NCBI RefSeq assembly: GCF_037040815.1
Contig: NZ_CP146232.1
Span: 1,916,501 to 1,980,500, forward strand
DNA: 64,000 nt
Reading direction: 5' to 3'
Source: Pararoseomonas sp. SCSIO 73927
GTDB taxonomy: Bacteria; Pseudomonadota; Alphaproteobacteria; Acetobacterales; Acetobacteraceae
Below the pieces are notes generated by a model. It worked only from the letters and a program-made list of their open reading frames with translations, did not search any database and had not been told where the DNA came from. Position numbers and translations under genes: made by a program. Shown one piece after another: positions 1 through 8,159 of the stretch; positions within the stretch are counted from its first letter, which is position 1, and each line of letters opens with the position of its first letter.

Positions 1-2
1 CG

Positions 3-764
3 CTTGCCGCCGCCCTCGGCTATGACGGGCTGGAGGTCGCGCCCTTTACCCTCGACGCGGAGGCGCCGCAGCTGCTGCCCGCTGCGCGCCGCGCCGAGCT
101 GCGGCGGATCGCGGCGGAGGCGGGCGCGCCGATCGTCTCCCTGCACTGGCTTCTGGTGGCGCCCGCCGGCCTGTCCATCTGCGCGGAGGACCCGGCGCTG
201 CTGGCGCGCACGCGGGAGGTGGTGGAGCGGCTGGTCGGGCTCGCGGCCGATCTCGGCGCCGGGCTGATGGTGCACGGCTCCCCGGCGCAGCGGCCGGTGG
301 CGACGGCGGATGACGCGCGGCGCGCCGAGGAGACGATGGCACTGGCCGGCGAATGGGCCCGCGCCGCCGGCGTGACCTATCTGCTGGAGCCGCTCGACGC
401 CGGCCAGACCACATGGGCGCGCACGGTGGAGGAGGCGGCGGCGATCGTGCGGCGCGCGGCCTCGCCGGGACTCGCGACGATGATCGACGCCTCGGCGGCG
501 GGGAACGGGGAGACGGAGACGGTGCCGGAGCTGATCGACCGCTGGCTGCCGACCGGGCTGGTCCGCCACATCCACCTGAACGACCGCAACCGCCGCGGGC
601 CGGGCCAGGGCGGCGACCGCTTCGCGCCGGTGATCGCCGCGCTCCGCCGCCACGGCTACGAGGGCTGGTGCGCGGTGGAACCCTTCGACTACGCGCCGGA
701 TGGTCCCGCCGCGGCGGCGCGCGCCATCGGCTACCTGCGCGGCCTCGAGGAGGCGCTGTCGTGA
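3..764 (+). CDS. Sugar phosphate isomerase/epimerase-like TIM-barrel protein (5' partial)
   Basis: The reading frame is already open at the left edge and ends at a TGA at 762-764, so the start lies outside the window. The visible N-terminal part reads GYDGLEVAPFTL, a typical first strand and loop of xylose-isomerase-like TIM barrels (AP endonuclease family 2). Later segments (LEPLDAG, DASAAGNGE, HIHLNDRNRRGPGQG) look like the metal-site strands of that fold, with Glu, Asp and His ligands. The family isomerises or epimerises small sugars or sugar acids; the substrate is unknown. Its stop overlaps the GTG start of the enolase-superfamily gene, so the two are probably one catabolic operon. Confidence 0.8.
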   Translation, partial: LAAALGYDGLEVAPFTLDAEAPQLLPAARRAELRRIAAEAGAPIVSLHWLLVAPAGLSICAEDPALLARTREVVERLVGLAADLGAGLMVHGSPAQRPVATADDARRAEETMALAGEWARAAGVTYLLEPLDAGQTTWARTVEEAAAIVRRAASPGLATMIDASAAGNGETETVPELIDRWLPTGLVRHIHLNDRNRRGPGQGGDRFAPVIAALRRHGYEGWCAVEPFDYAPDGPAAAARAIGYLRGLEEALS

Positions 765-2188
765 CCGCGCCGCGCTTCACCCTCCTCGATGTGGAGCGGC
801 GTGAGTGGCCTTTCCGGCTGCGCCTGCCCTTCCGCTTCGGCGTCATCACCGTCACGCACGGGCGCCAGGCGGTCCTGCGTGCGCGCATCCGCGCGGAGGA
901 CGGGCGCGAGGCCTGGGGGATCGCGGCGGAGACGCTGGCGGCGAAGTGGTTCGACAAGAGCCCGGCCCTCAGCGACGATCAGAACATGGACCAGCTCCGG
1001 CGCTCGCTGGAGATCGCGGGCGAGGCCTCGCTCGCGGCCGGGGCGAACACCGCCTTCGGGCATTTCGCCGATGCCTGGGGACCGCAGGAGGCGGCGTGCG
1101 GGGCGGAGGGGCTGAACCCGCTGGTGGCCGCCTACGGCCGCGCGCTGCTCGACCGCGCGATGCTGGACGCGCTGCTGAAGCTGCACGGCCTGTCCTTCTT
1201 CGCGGGCATGCGCGCGAATATCGGCGGCATGGCGCCGCACGCGGTGGCGGCGGATCTCGGCGGCTTCGACTTCGCGGGGATGCTCGCGGCGACGCGCCCC
1301 GCCGCGACGATCCAGGCCCGTCACACCGTGGGGCTGGTGGACCCGATCACCGCGGCCGACCAGGCGGAGCGCGTGGCGGACGGCCTGCCGGAGACGTTGG
1401 AGGAGGTAGCTGAGACCTACGGCCACCGCTTCTGGAAGCTGAAGGTGGGCGGGAACATCGCAGAGGACGTGGATCGGCTGTGCCGCATCGCCGCCGTGCT
1501 GGACCGCGGGCCGGGCTACCGCGCCTCGCTCGACGGCAACGAGCAGTACGAGGATGCCGAGGGCGCCGCCGCCCTGTGGCGCGCCATGGAGGCGGAGCCG
1601 CGCCTGGACGCGCTGCGCGCGGCGATCCTCTTCGTCGAGCAGCCGGTGAAGCGCGCGAAGGCCCTGTCCGTGCCCATGACCGCCCTGGCCGCCTCCCGCC
1701 CCGTGATCGTGGACGAGAGCGACGGGCCGATGGACGCCTTCGTCACCGCCCGTGGCCAGGGCTACGCGGGCGTCTCCAGCAAGGCGTGCAAGGGCGTCTG
1801 GCGTTCCCTGGTCAACGCGGCGCGCTGCCGCGCCTGGAACGCGGAGGCGGGGGAGGAGCGGTTCTTCATGTCGGCCGAGGACCTCACCACCCTGGCCGGG
1901 ACCTGCGTGCAGCAGGACCTGGCGCTGGTGGCCCTGCTGGGCATCGGCCATGTGGAGCGGAACGGCCACCACTTCGTCGCGGGCTTCGCCAGGCGCCCGG
2001 CGGCGGAGGCGGCGCGCTTCGCGGCGGCACATCCCGACCTCTACGAGACGGCGCCCTTCCCCCGGCTTCGCATCCGGGACGGGGCGATTTCCATCCGGTC
2101 GCTGGACGTGCCGGGCCTGGGCTGCGGGGTGGAGCCTGACCTGGGTACGATGGAGGCGATGCCGCAGGCGGAGTGGCCGCCGGCGTGA
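761..2188 (+). CDS. Enolase-superfamily (mandelate racemase/muconate lactonizing-like) protein
   Basis: This 475-residue protein starts at a GTG that overlaps the previous stop (GTGA). It shows the barrel half of the enolase superfamily: a Lys-x-Lys motif at about 226-228 (FWKLKVGG), Asp258 in LDGNEQ, Glu293 in FVEQP, Asp318-Glu319 in VDESD and Lys341 in SSKACKG. These match the general-base lysines and the three Mg ligands of the family, which abstracts a proton alpha to a carboxylate in dehydratases, racemases and cycloisomerases. The protein is longer than the usual 350-400 residues, with an extended region between residues 60 and 215. With the upstream isomerase it suggests sugar-acid catabolism. 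The substrate cannot be named. Confidence 0.78.
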   Translation: MTAPRFTLLDVERREWPFRLRLPFRFGVITVTHGRQAVLRARIRAEDGREAWGIAAETLAAKWFDKSPALSDDQNMDQLRRSLEIAGEASLAAGANTAFGHFADAWGPQEAACGAEGLNPLVAAYGRALLDRAMLDALLKLHGLSFFAGMRANIGGMAPHAVAADLGGFDFAGMLAATRPAATIQARHTVGLVDPITAADQAERVADGLPETLEEVAETYGHRFWKLKVGGNIAEDVDRLCRIAAVLDRGPGYRASLDGNEQYEDAEGAAALWRAMEAEPRLDALRAAILFVEQPVKRAKALSVPMTALAASRPVIVDESDGPMDAFVTARGQGYAGVSSKACKGVWRSLVNAARCRAWNAEAGEERFFMSAEDLTTLAGTCVQQDLALVALLGIGHVERNGHHFVAGFARRPAAEAARFAAAHPDLYETAPFPRLRIRDGAISIRSLDVPGLGCGVEPDLGTMEAMPQAEWPPA

Positions 2189-2414
2189 TGGGGTGAGCCG
2201 CTTCCCAGAGGCGAGGCGCGTGCTCCCTTCGCGGGCATCCGACGCGCCCTGGATCGACCGGGCTCGTGCCTGAGCCTCTTGACTGGAGGGCGAAAGAAGG
2301 CCCGGTGGCAGGCCAGGAAGCCCCGCCGCCGGGCATTCGAGAACAACAACCGGAAGGCGGCGATGCCGGCCCGGCCGGTAGGGTTCCCCGGCACAACCCC
2401 CGGGGGCGGACAGC

Positions 2415-3173
2415 ATGGAACTGAGCGGCAAGTCGATCATCGTCACCGGGGCAAGCAGCGGGATCGGCGCCGCGGCGGCCCTGCTCTTCGCGGCGGAGGG
2501 AGCCGACCTCGTCCTCGGCGCGCGCCGATCCGCCGAGCTGGAGACCGTGACGGAGAGGGTCCGGCGCGGCGGCGGGAGGGCTGTCTTCCTCGCCGGCGAC
2601 GTGCGGGATGAGGCCTATGCCGGCGCCCTCGTGGAGCTGGCCCTCCGCAGCTTCGGCCGGCTGGACGGCGCCTTCAACAACGCGGGGATCGTGGGGCGGA
2701 TGGCGCCGGCCGCGGAGATGGATCCTGCCGCCTGGACCGACGTTATCTCGACCAACCTGACGGGCGCCTTCCTGGCGGCCAGGGCCCAGATCCCCGTGAT
2801 GGCGAGGCAGCGGCAGGGCTCGATCGTCTTCACCTCCTCTTTCGTCGGCCACAGCAATGGCGGCCTGCCCGGGATGGGCGCCTATGCCGCGTCCAAGGCC
2901 GGTCTGAACGGGCTGGTGCAATCCCTGGCCTCCGATCACGCGGCGGAGGGCGTCCGCGTCAACGCACTCCTGCCGGGCGGCACCATCACGCCCGCCGGGG
3001 GCGAGGGCGATCCCTCCACGCTCGCCTTCGTCGCCGGGCTGCATCCCGTGAAGCGGATGGCGGAGCCGGGCGAGATCGCCCAGGCTGCCCTCTTCCTCCT
3101 CTCGGACCGATCGGCCTTCATGACGGGAAGCCCCATGATCGTGGACGGCGGCATGTCCGTCCGGCTGCTCTAG
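2415..3173 (+). CDS. SDR family oxidoreductase
   Basis: A 252-residue classical short-chain dehydrogenase/reductase. The cofactor motif TGASSGIG is at 11-18, NNAG at 88-91, catalytic Ser141/142, and Tyr157 with Lys161 in YAASK. The C-terminal segment (FMTGSPMIVDGGMSVRLL) is the usual substrate-loop end of the family. It is NAD(P)-dependent and cytoplasmic, with an unknown alcohol or ketone substrate. A 226-base gap with no visible gene separates it from the enolase-superfamily gene, so it may be a separate transcript. It faces the diheme cytochrome gene tail to tail. Confidence 0.88.
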   Translation: MELSGKSIIVTGASSGIGAAAALLFAAEGADLVLGARRSAELETVTERVRRGGGRAVFLAGDVRDEAYAGALVELALRSFGRLDGAFNNAGIVGRMAPAAEMDPAAWTDVISTNLTGAFLAARAQIPVMARQRQGSIVFTSSFVGHSNGGLPGMGAYAASKAGLNGLVQSLASDHAAEGVRVNALLPGGTITPAGGEGDPSTLAFVAGLHPVKRMAEPGEIAQAALFLLSDRSAFMTGSPMIVDGGMSVRLL

Positions 3174-3336
3174 GCGAAGGTCGGGAAGGGGCATCGGTGG
3201 CGCCTCCCCGGTGCAGGCCCCCATCCCGTTCTCATTCCAAGACGCGTCATGGCGGTGGCCGTAAGGCTACCATGGCGACCACCGGCAGGGATCACCGGAT
3301 CCGTGCGGACAGGCTCTCCTGCAGAAAGCTGGCGGC

Positions 3337-5028
3337 TTAGATGGTTTTGAGGAACTCGACCAGATCGCGCCGCTGCTCCTCGCTCAAAGCCGGACCGATG
3401 ACCCCGTTGCCGCGCGGCCCGTCGCGGAACTCGTGCCCGCGGTTCCCATTTCCGGGAATGGACGTGTCGAAGCGGAACCCCCCGTCGAACGGCGCCGTCT
3501 CGAAGCCGACCTCGCGCGGGTTGAACTGCCGGCTGCCGACGAAGAAGACGGCGTCCCGCCGGTCGGCCGGGAGAAGCAGCTGGTAGAGTGTCGGCACCGA
3601 GCCGTTGTGAAGGTAGGGCGCCGTCGCCCAGATACCGTTCAGCGGCCGTGCCCGATAGGCGGCGGGAGCCCGCCACTCGTTGTCGCGAAAGCCGTCCATC
3701 TCCCGGCGCTGCTCGGCCGACACGCCGTTCCCTTCGTACCAGGTCCGGATCACCGCGGTCGTGACGCGCTGGAGCCCCTCGGCCGCGGAAACCGGCGCCC
3801 GGGCGTCCGCCGCCAGGTAGGCACGGCGGCCGAGAAAGTTCATCGCGGCCTTCGGGTCCGTGCCGATGCGGTCCAGCGGAACCATGTTGACGCGCAGCTC
3901 CTGCCGCTCCGGCACACCCGCCACCGTCGCCCAGCGCCCCTCATGGCAGCCGGCACAGAGATTACGGTACAGCGCCTCCCCGCGCGCCGCGGCCGCGCGA
4001 TCGATCGGGCCCAGCAGATCCTCCGGCCAGGATGGCGGGCGCAGCCCGGCGCGCGGTGCGGGGCCGGCGAGCAGGCGCTCCATCTCGTGGATCGTCTCGA
4101 TCCGCACGGTGGACCGGTACAGCTCCTCGGGCGGGCCCGAGAGCTTCGTCCCCGCGCGCACGCCCATGGCCTCGGCAACGTTGCGGCCCATCGGCTGCCG
4201 GATGGCGCCGTTGTACTGCACCCAGTCGAACCAGGGTGCGTCCCACAACGCCGGGTAGCTGACCGGCGCGTCGGCCACGGCAAAGTTCCGCCGGTCGTCC
4301 AGCACCGTGCCGAACACGAAGTTGCCGCCACGGCCGAGGGCGTCGAGGCGTCCGAACCCCTCCGCGACCGGGTAGAGCCGGTCCTGCCGCGCGATGCCGG
4401 CCTCGTCCTGCCCGGCCGCGATGGCGCGATCCAGCCGCGCGCGCAGGCGCTCGCGCGCGGCGGAGGAGTCCTCCGGGCCCAGCACCGCGGCGGCGAAACG
4501 CGCGAAGCGCGCCTCGGACTGCCGGGTCAGCACCAGGGCGATGCCGATCTGCCGCTGGAAGGCGCCGGTGTCGGTCATGGCGGGCCCGCCGTCGATGCGG
4601 ATCCCGCGGGTGCCGCGCTCGATCTGCCCGGTATGGCAGGCCGCGCAGGTCAGCCCGACGATGGTCTCGGGCTTCCCCTCCTCGTCCGGGAATCGGTCGT
4701 CCGGCGCGAAGCCGACCGGCAGGCCGTGCGGGTTGGACGCCGAGGGTGGGTCCGGAAGGAAGCCGAACCGCCCGAGGTGATCCGGCGCGGCGAAGGGTGG
4801 GGCGCCGGTGAGGCTGAGCACCGGCTGCTCCAGCGCGAGAAACCAGGACATCGGCATGAGCCGCGTGCCCTGGGATGCGTGATAGAACCAGCGGCGCTGC
4901 GCATCGGTCCAGTTCTGCTCGGCGAAGGCGAGTTCCCCGGCCGGCCTGTGGTCGGGCAGCCTCGCGCAGCCCAGCACCGTGGCGACGAGCACCGCCGCGA
5001 GCACACCGGCACCTCGATATCCCGTCAT
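3337..5028 (-). CDS. Diheme cytochrome c lipoprotein (cytochrome c peroxidase/RoxA-like family)
   Basis: A 563-residue protein if translation starts at the ATG at 5028. This start is preferred over an upstream extension because it opens directly into a lipoprotein signal (lipobox VLGC, Cys21). Two haem-binding CxxCH motifs are visible, CAACH at 128-132 and CAGCH at 358-362. The C-terminal half has the APYLHNGSVPTLYQLL motif characteristic of diheme cytochrome c peroxidases and RoxA-type oxygenases. It should be a periplasmic, membrane-anchored redox protein. Whether it reduces peroxide or oxidises an organic substrate cannot be decided. It appears monocistronic. Confidence 0.82.
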   Translation of the reverse strand: MTGYRGAGVLAAVLVATVLGCARLPDHRPAGELAFAEQNWTDAQRRWFYHASQGTRLMPMSWFLALEQPVLSLTGAPPFAAPDHLGRFGFLPDPPSASNPHGLPVGFAPDDRFPDEEGKPETIVGLTCAACHTGQIERGTRGIRIDGGPAMTDTGAFQRQIGIALVLTRQSEARFARFAAAVLGPEDSSAARERLRARLDRAIAAGQDEAGIARQDRLYPVAEGFGRLDALGRGGNFVFGTVLDDRRNFAVADAPVSYPALWDAPWFDWVQYNGAIRQPMGRNVAEAMGVRAGTKLSGPPEELYRSTVRIETIHEMERLLAGPAPRAGLRPPSWPEDLLGPIDRAAAARGEALYRNLCAGCHEGRWATVAGVPERQELRVNMVPLDRIGTDPKAAMNFLGRRAYLAADARAPVSAAEGLQRVTTAVIRTWYEGNGVSAEQRREMDGFRDNEWRAPAAYRARPLNGIWATAPYLHNGSVPTLYQLLLPADRRDAVFFVGSRQFNPREVGFETAPFDGGFRFDTSIPGNGNRGHEFRDGPRGNGVIGPALSEEQRRDLVEFLKTI

Positions 5029-5302
5029 CGCCGGCCATCCTCCCCGTCGATGGCGAGCACGGTAGGCCCACCGCTTCTGTTGCGCTATCGAATTAGAAGG
5101 AGGGTGGCGGGGCTGACCTGACGCCGCACTCCGGGAGATCATCCGCCGCTCTCGAAACGCGGCCCGCTTGGAGACCAGCAACGCCTGCTGCCGGGATGGC
5201 GCAAGAGCCTCCCAGCTTCTATGACGCCCGCGGCGAGGCGGGGCGGGAGCTGGCGCGGGATCCGTCCGGGCAGCGCCGACGAGCGCGACGAGGAGGTCAC
5301 GC

Positions 5303-5848
5303 ATGCGGGTCATGTTTCTCGCCGCCACGGCCATCATGGCACTGATGGCGGGCGCGGGGGGTCAGCCGGCGCGGCCCGCCTCCGCCCCGCCCCCGCCGGG
5401 AGGCGCCGCGGTGGCCGGCATTCCCCGCTTCGAGAACTTTCCGGCCACGGCCGGCCCACCCGCGCGGACCGCTCCCCTGATCCTCACCCCGCCGGACCGG
5501 CGGTACCGGACACGCCTGCGGGCCGCCGCCGCGGAGCGCCCCAACTTCGCGGGCCACTACGTCCTGACGACCTGGGGCTGCGGGACGGAGTGCGTCTACG
5601 GCGCGGCGGTCAACCTCCGCACGGGGCGGGTGACGTTCCTGCCCTTCACCACCTGCTGCTTCAGCGAGGCCCCGGAAGGCACCGAGGAGATGGTCGCCTT
5701 CCGGCAGGACAGCTCCCTCCTCGTCCTCCTCGGCATGACGGACGAGCGGGGGACCGACATCGGCGCGCACTACTACCGCATCCAGGGCGACAGGCTCGTC
5801 CACCTGCGCTCCGTCCCGTTCCCCCCGCGGCGCTGGGAGACCCCCTAG
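5303..5848 (+). CDS. Exported protein of unknown function
   Basis: A 181-residue protein with a good ribosome binding site (GAGGAGGT at 5288-5295) before ATG 5303. The first 20 or so residues form a Sec signal peptide (MRVMFLAATAIMALMAGAGG), followed by a Pro/Ala-rich linker to about residue 40. The mature domain contains NFAGHYVLTTWGCGTEC and a CC pair in FTTCCF, so four cysteines could form disulfides in the periplasm. I do not recognise a named family. It is divergent from the cytochrome gene. Confidence 0.72.
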   Translation: MRVMFLAATAIMALMAGAGGQPARPASAPPPPGGAAVAGIPRFENFPATAGPPARTAPLILTPPDRRYRTRLRAAAAERPNFAGHYVLTTWGCGTECVYGAAVNLRTGRVTFLPFTTCCFSEAPEGTEEMVAFRQDSSLLVLLGMTDERGTDIGAHYYRIQGDRLVHLRSVPFPPRRWETP

Positions 5849-6040
5849 GTCCGCTTTCCGCTCCGGGCAGCGGTAACCCTGCGCGCGCCTCGCCCTGAGG
5901 GCGAAGGAGGCTCGCGCCACCGTCTCCCGCTTCGGCCGGCAGGGACGGCGCGATCAGCGGCCGGCACCCCACCGGCACCGGTGGCAGGCCCCCTCCCGCG
6001 GGCTTTCCAAGCTGAACCGGCGCGTGCGAGCGTGATCGCC

Positions 6041-6325
6041 ATGAAGCCGCGGATCACCATCAGCACGAACGGGGAAGGCGAGCTGGAGGTCTGGCTGAAC
6101 GAGGCGGGGCGCGACCTCCTGGTGAAGGAACTCCAGGGCCTCAGCGCCGAGAGGGACCACTTCCACCTGCAGACGGAAGGCTTGGGCGAGGTTCCTCTCC
6201 AGGGCCGGGCATACCGGGACGGGGACCGCGTCCTGCAATGGGGAAAGGTGCTGTTCCGGCCCGACGAGTGGGACAGGCGGCACTCCCCGCACGTGCTCGG
6301 ACCCGGCGAGGCGTCCGACGGCTAG
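6041..6325 (+). CDS. Small Imm32-like protein of unknown role
   Basis: A 94-residue soluble protein. I chose ATG 6041 because MKPRITIS begins the conserved-looking part; the frame is open further upstream. The pattern ELEVWLNEAGRDLLVKELQGL followed by DHFHLQT and a C-terminal beta strand resembles the Imm32 immunity-protein fold, but this is a by-eye resemblance. No toxin gene is adjacent: the neighbours are exported proteins of unknown function. It could equally be an unrelated small housekeeping protein. Confidence 0.5.
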   Translation: MKPRITISTNGEGELEVWLNEAGRDLLVKELQGLSAERDHFHLQTEGLGEVPLQGRAYRDGDRVLQWGKVLFRPDEWDRRHSPHVLGPGEASDG

Positions 6326-6391
6326 GGCAGGGAGGCCGGCGATCGCGGGCTGCGCTGGATCGTCACGTCCCGCCCGGAGCCGCCGCGGCCG

Positions 6392-6934
6392 TCAACCCGG
6401 GCAGACCACCGGGACCAGGGCGCTGCCGTTCCAGTTCCGGCACCGGGGCACCGCGTCCGAGGCGTCGCGCTCGTAGGCGACGAGCACCGTCCCGCCCGGA
6501 GGCCCCGCGCGCCACTCGATCGCCGAGGCGAGGTGGGCGGCGACCTGCCGCGGCGGGCCGGCGCCTTCGGCGGCGAACAGCAGCACCTCCTGTGCGGCGG
6601 CGCCATAGCTCAGCGTCAGCGCGACCAGCGGGCGCCCGCGGCTGCGCCAGCCCGGCACCGCCCGCAGCGCCGGCGCGTAGGCGTCCCGCCAGGCGGTGCT
6701 CCAGACCGGCCGCCCTCCGGCGCGACCGGGCACGCGGAGCGCGAGGATCACGGCCCGGCCAGACCGGCCGCGCTCGGTCCAGGCCGCCCATTCCAGGCGC
6801 CCGGACGGCGCGGGCAGGGTAGCCGTCCTGCCCTCCCGGATGGTGGCCCCTGTTGCCCGGGGCGCGGCGAGCGCGAGGGCGATCGCGGCGAGCCACAGGG
6901 CCGCGCGTCGTCCGGGTGAGGGCCGCGCGCTCAA
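6392..6934 (-). CDS. Exported hypothetical protein, TTG start coupled to upstream gene
   Basis: A 180-residue protein. The best start is a TTG at 6934 whose last two bases lie in the TGA stop of the preceding gene (TTGA), because it opens into a clean signal peptide (LWLAAIALALAAPRATGA). Longer versions of the frame lie inside the neighbouring gene and are Arg-rich shadow sequence. The mature part is basic and contains two cysteines near the C terminus (RCRNW, VVCPG) that may pair. No family is recognised. It is co-transcribed with the gene at 6931-7473. Confidence 0.55.
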   Translation of the reverse strand: MSARPSPGRRAALWLAAIALALAAPRATGATIREGRTATLPAPSGRLEWAAWTERGRSGRAVILALRVPGRAGGRPVWSTAWRDAYAPALRAVPGWRSRGRPLVALTLSYGAAAQEVLLFAAEGAGPPRQVAAHLASAIEWRAGPPGGTVLVAYERDASDAVPRCRNWNGSALVPVVCPG

Positions 6935-7473
6935 CGCGGCCGCACCCGCACGGCGACGAGGCCGAGGCCGTCGGGCGGGGCCGTCCCGTCGCGCAGGAAG
7001 GCGAAGCCCGCCTGGTAGACGGCCGGGTCCGGCACCGGCCCCTCGTGCAGCAGCGCCGCGCGGTCCGGCCGCACGAACAGGGCGGCGAAGGCCTCGCGCA
7101 GCGCCGGCTCGGCGAAGATGTCGCGGAACGCGGCGCGCGTGGCGCGGGCGCCGGTGAGCCAGTCCGGCCGGCCGTGCCGCGCGGCCTCGAGGTGCGGCAG
7201 CGGGGCGCCGGCCGCGTCCGTCTCGGCCCCCGGCCGGTCGTAGGGGTACACGATGACCAGCAAGGGGATCCGGGCACGCAGGGCGGCGCGCAGCCCGATG
7301 CGCCGGGCCGTCGCGGGTGGGGCGGGCAGGACCGCGGCGGCGGCGAGAAGCCACGCGACATGCCGCCGCCCGGCGCCGGAACGCGCGGGGTGGCCGCCGG
7401 CCGCGGTCCTGCCCGCCGCCGCGGCGCGGGACGAAGGGTTCCCGCTGCGGGGGGCATCCGCGCGCTCGCGCAT
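6931..7473 (-). CDS. Exported hypothetical protein
   Basis: A 180-residue protein starting at ATG 7473. After a basic N terminus there is a hydrophobic stretch at about 35-55 (VAWLLAAAAVLPAPPATA) that looks like a late signal peptide or membrane anchor. The following domain (IPLLVIVYPYDRPGAE...) is not one I recognise. Its stop overlaps the TTG start of the next gene, and both genes are divergent from another exported protein starting at 7579, so the three may form one envelope-related locus. Confidence 0.55.
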   Translation of the reverse strand: MRERADAPRSGNPSSRAAAAGRTAAGGHPARSGAGRRHVAWLLAAAAVLPAPPATARRIGLRAALRARIPLLVIVYPYDRPGAETDAAGAPLPHLEAARHGRPDWLTGARATRAAFRDIFAEPALREAFAALFVRPDRAALLHEGPVPDPAVYQAGFAFLRDGTAPPDGLGLVAVRVRPR

Positions 7474-7578
7474 CGGGTGCCTCCTTCCCTGTCCATCGTC
7501 GGCAAACCAACGACAATCCACTACGCTGCCCGCCCGCTGCTCCGCCAGCGCTTCCTGGCCCCTCATCGGGAAACCCTG

Positions 7579-8097
7579 ATGCCCCTCAACCCCGGCGCCT
7601 CCCACGGCCGTGCGGTCGCGCTCGCCCTCATCGCGCTCCTCGCATCGTGCCTCCTGCCCGCCTCGGCCGCGGAGCCGGCCGCGGCGGAGCTGCGCGTGCT
7701 CGTCCCGGGGGAGGCGGTCATGCGCGCCCGGATCGAGAGGGAGCCGGACGGCTACCGGCTCGTCATCCGCTGCGAGAGCGGCTGCCCCGCCCCCGTCGAG
7801 CACGCCGAGAGCTTCGGCGACGTGCCGCTTGGCCTGTTCCAGCTCTGGGACGGGGACGGGCTGCTGCTCTCCACCTGGGCCGCCACCTCGGTCTACGTCG
7901 TCCGTGCCCACCTTCTGACCCCGCGGGGCGTGCGCCCCGTGCTGGAGGCGACCAGCCGCGGCGCCCCCGGCGTCGCGCTCGACGGCCGGGGGCGGATGAC
8001 CGTGACCACGAGCGAGCGCCTCGGCGGGGCGCGCGACGGGCTGCGGACGGTGGCGTGGCGCTGGGACGGCGCGCGCTTTCGCCGCGGCGGGGGCTAA
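7579..8097 (+). CDS. Exported hypothetical protein
   Basis: A 172-residue protein from ATG 7579, chosen because it leads directly into a signal peptide (AVALALIALLASCLLPASAA). The ASC may also act as a weak lipobox. The mature sequence is beta-rich by eye, with CESGCP near residue 70 offering a possible disulfide. No family match is recognised. It lies 105 bases from the divergent exported-protein pair and converges on the outer-membrane factor gene. Confidence 0.6.
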   Translation: MPLNPGASHGRAVALALIALLASCLLPASAAEPAAAELRVLVPGEAVMRARIEREPDGYRLVIRCESGCPAPVEHAESFGDVPLGLFQLWDGDGLLLSTWAATSVYVVRAHLLTPRGVRPVLEATSRGAPGVALDGRGRMTVTTSERLGGARDGLRTVAWRWDGARFRRGGG

Positions 8098-8159
8098 GTG
8101 GGTCGGGACCGGCCAGGGCACCGTTCCGCGCCGGCGGGGGGACCGGTGGCCGCCATCCC

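Noticed and set aside
731..2446. Long minus-strand open frame opposite the enolase-superfamily gene
   Set aside because: His/Arg/Gly-rich shadow frame caused by high GC; the plus strand has intact catalytic motifs.
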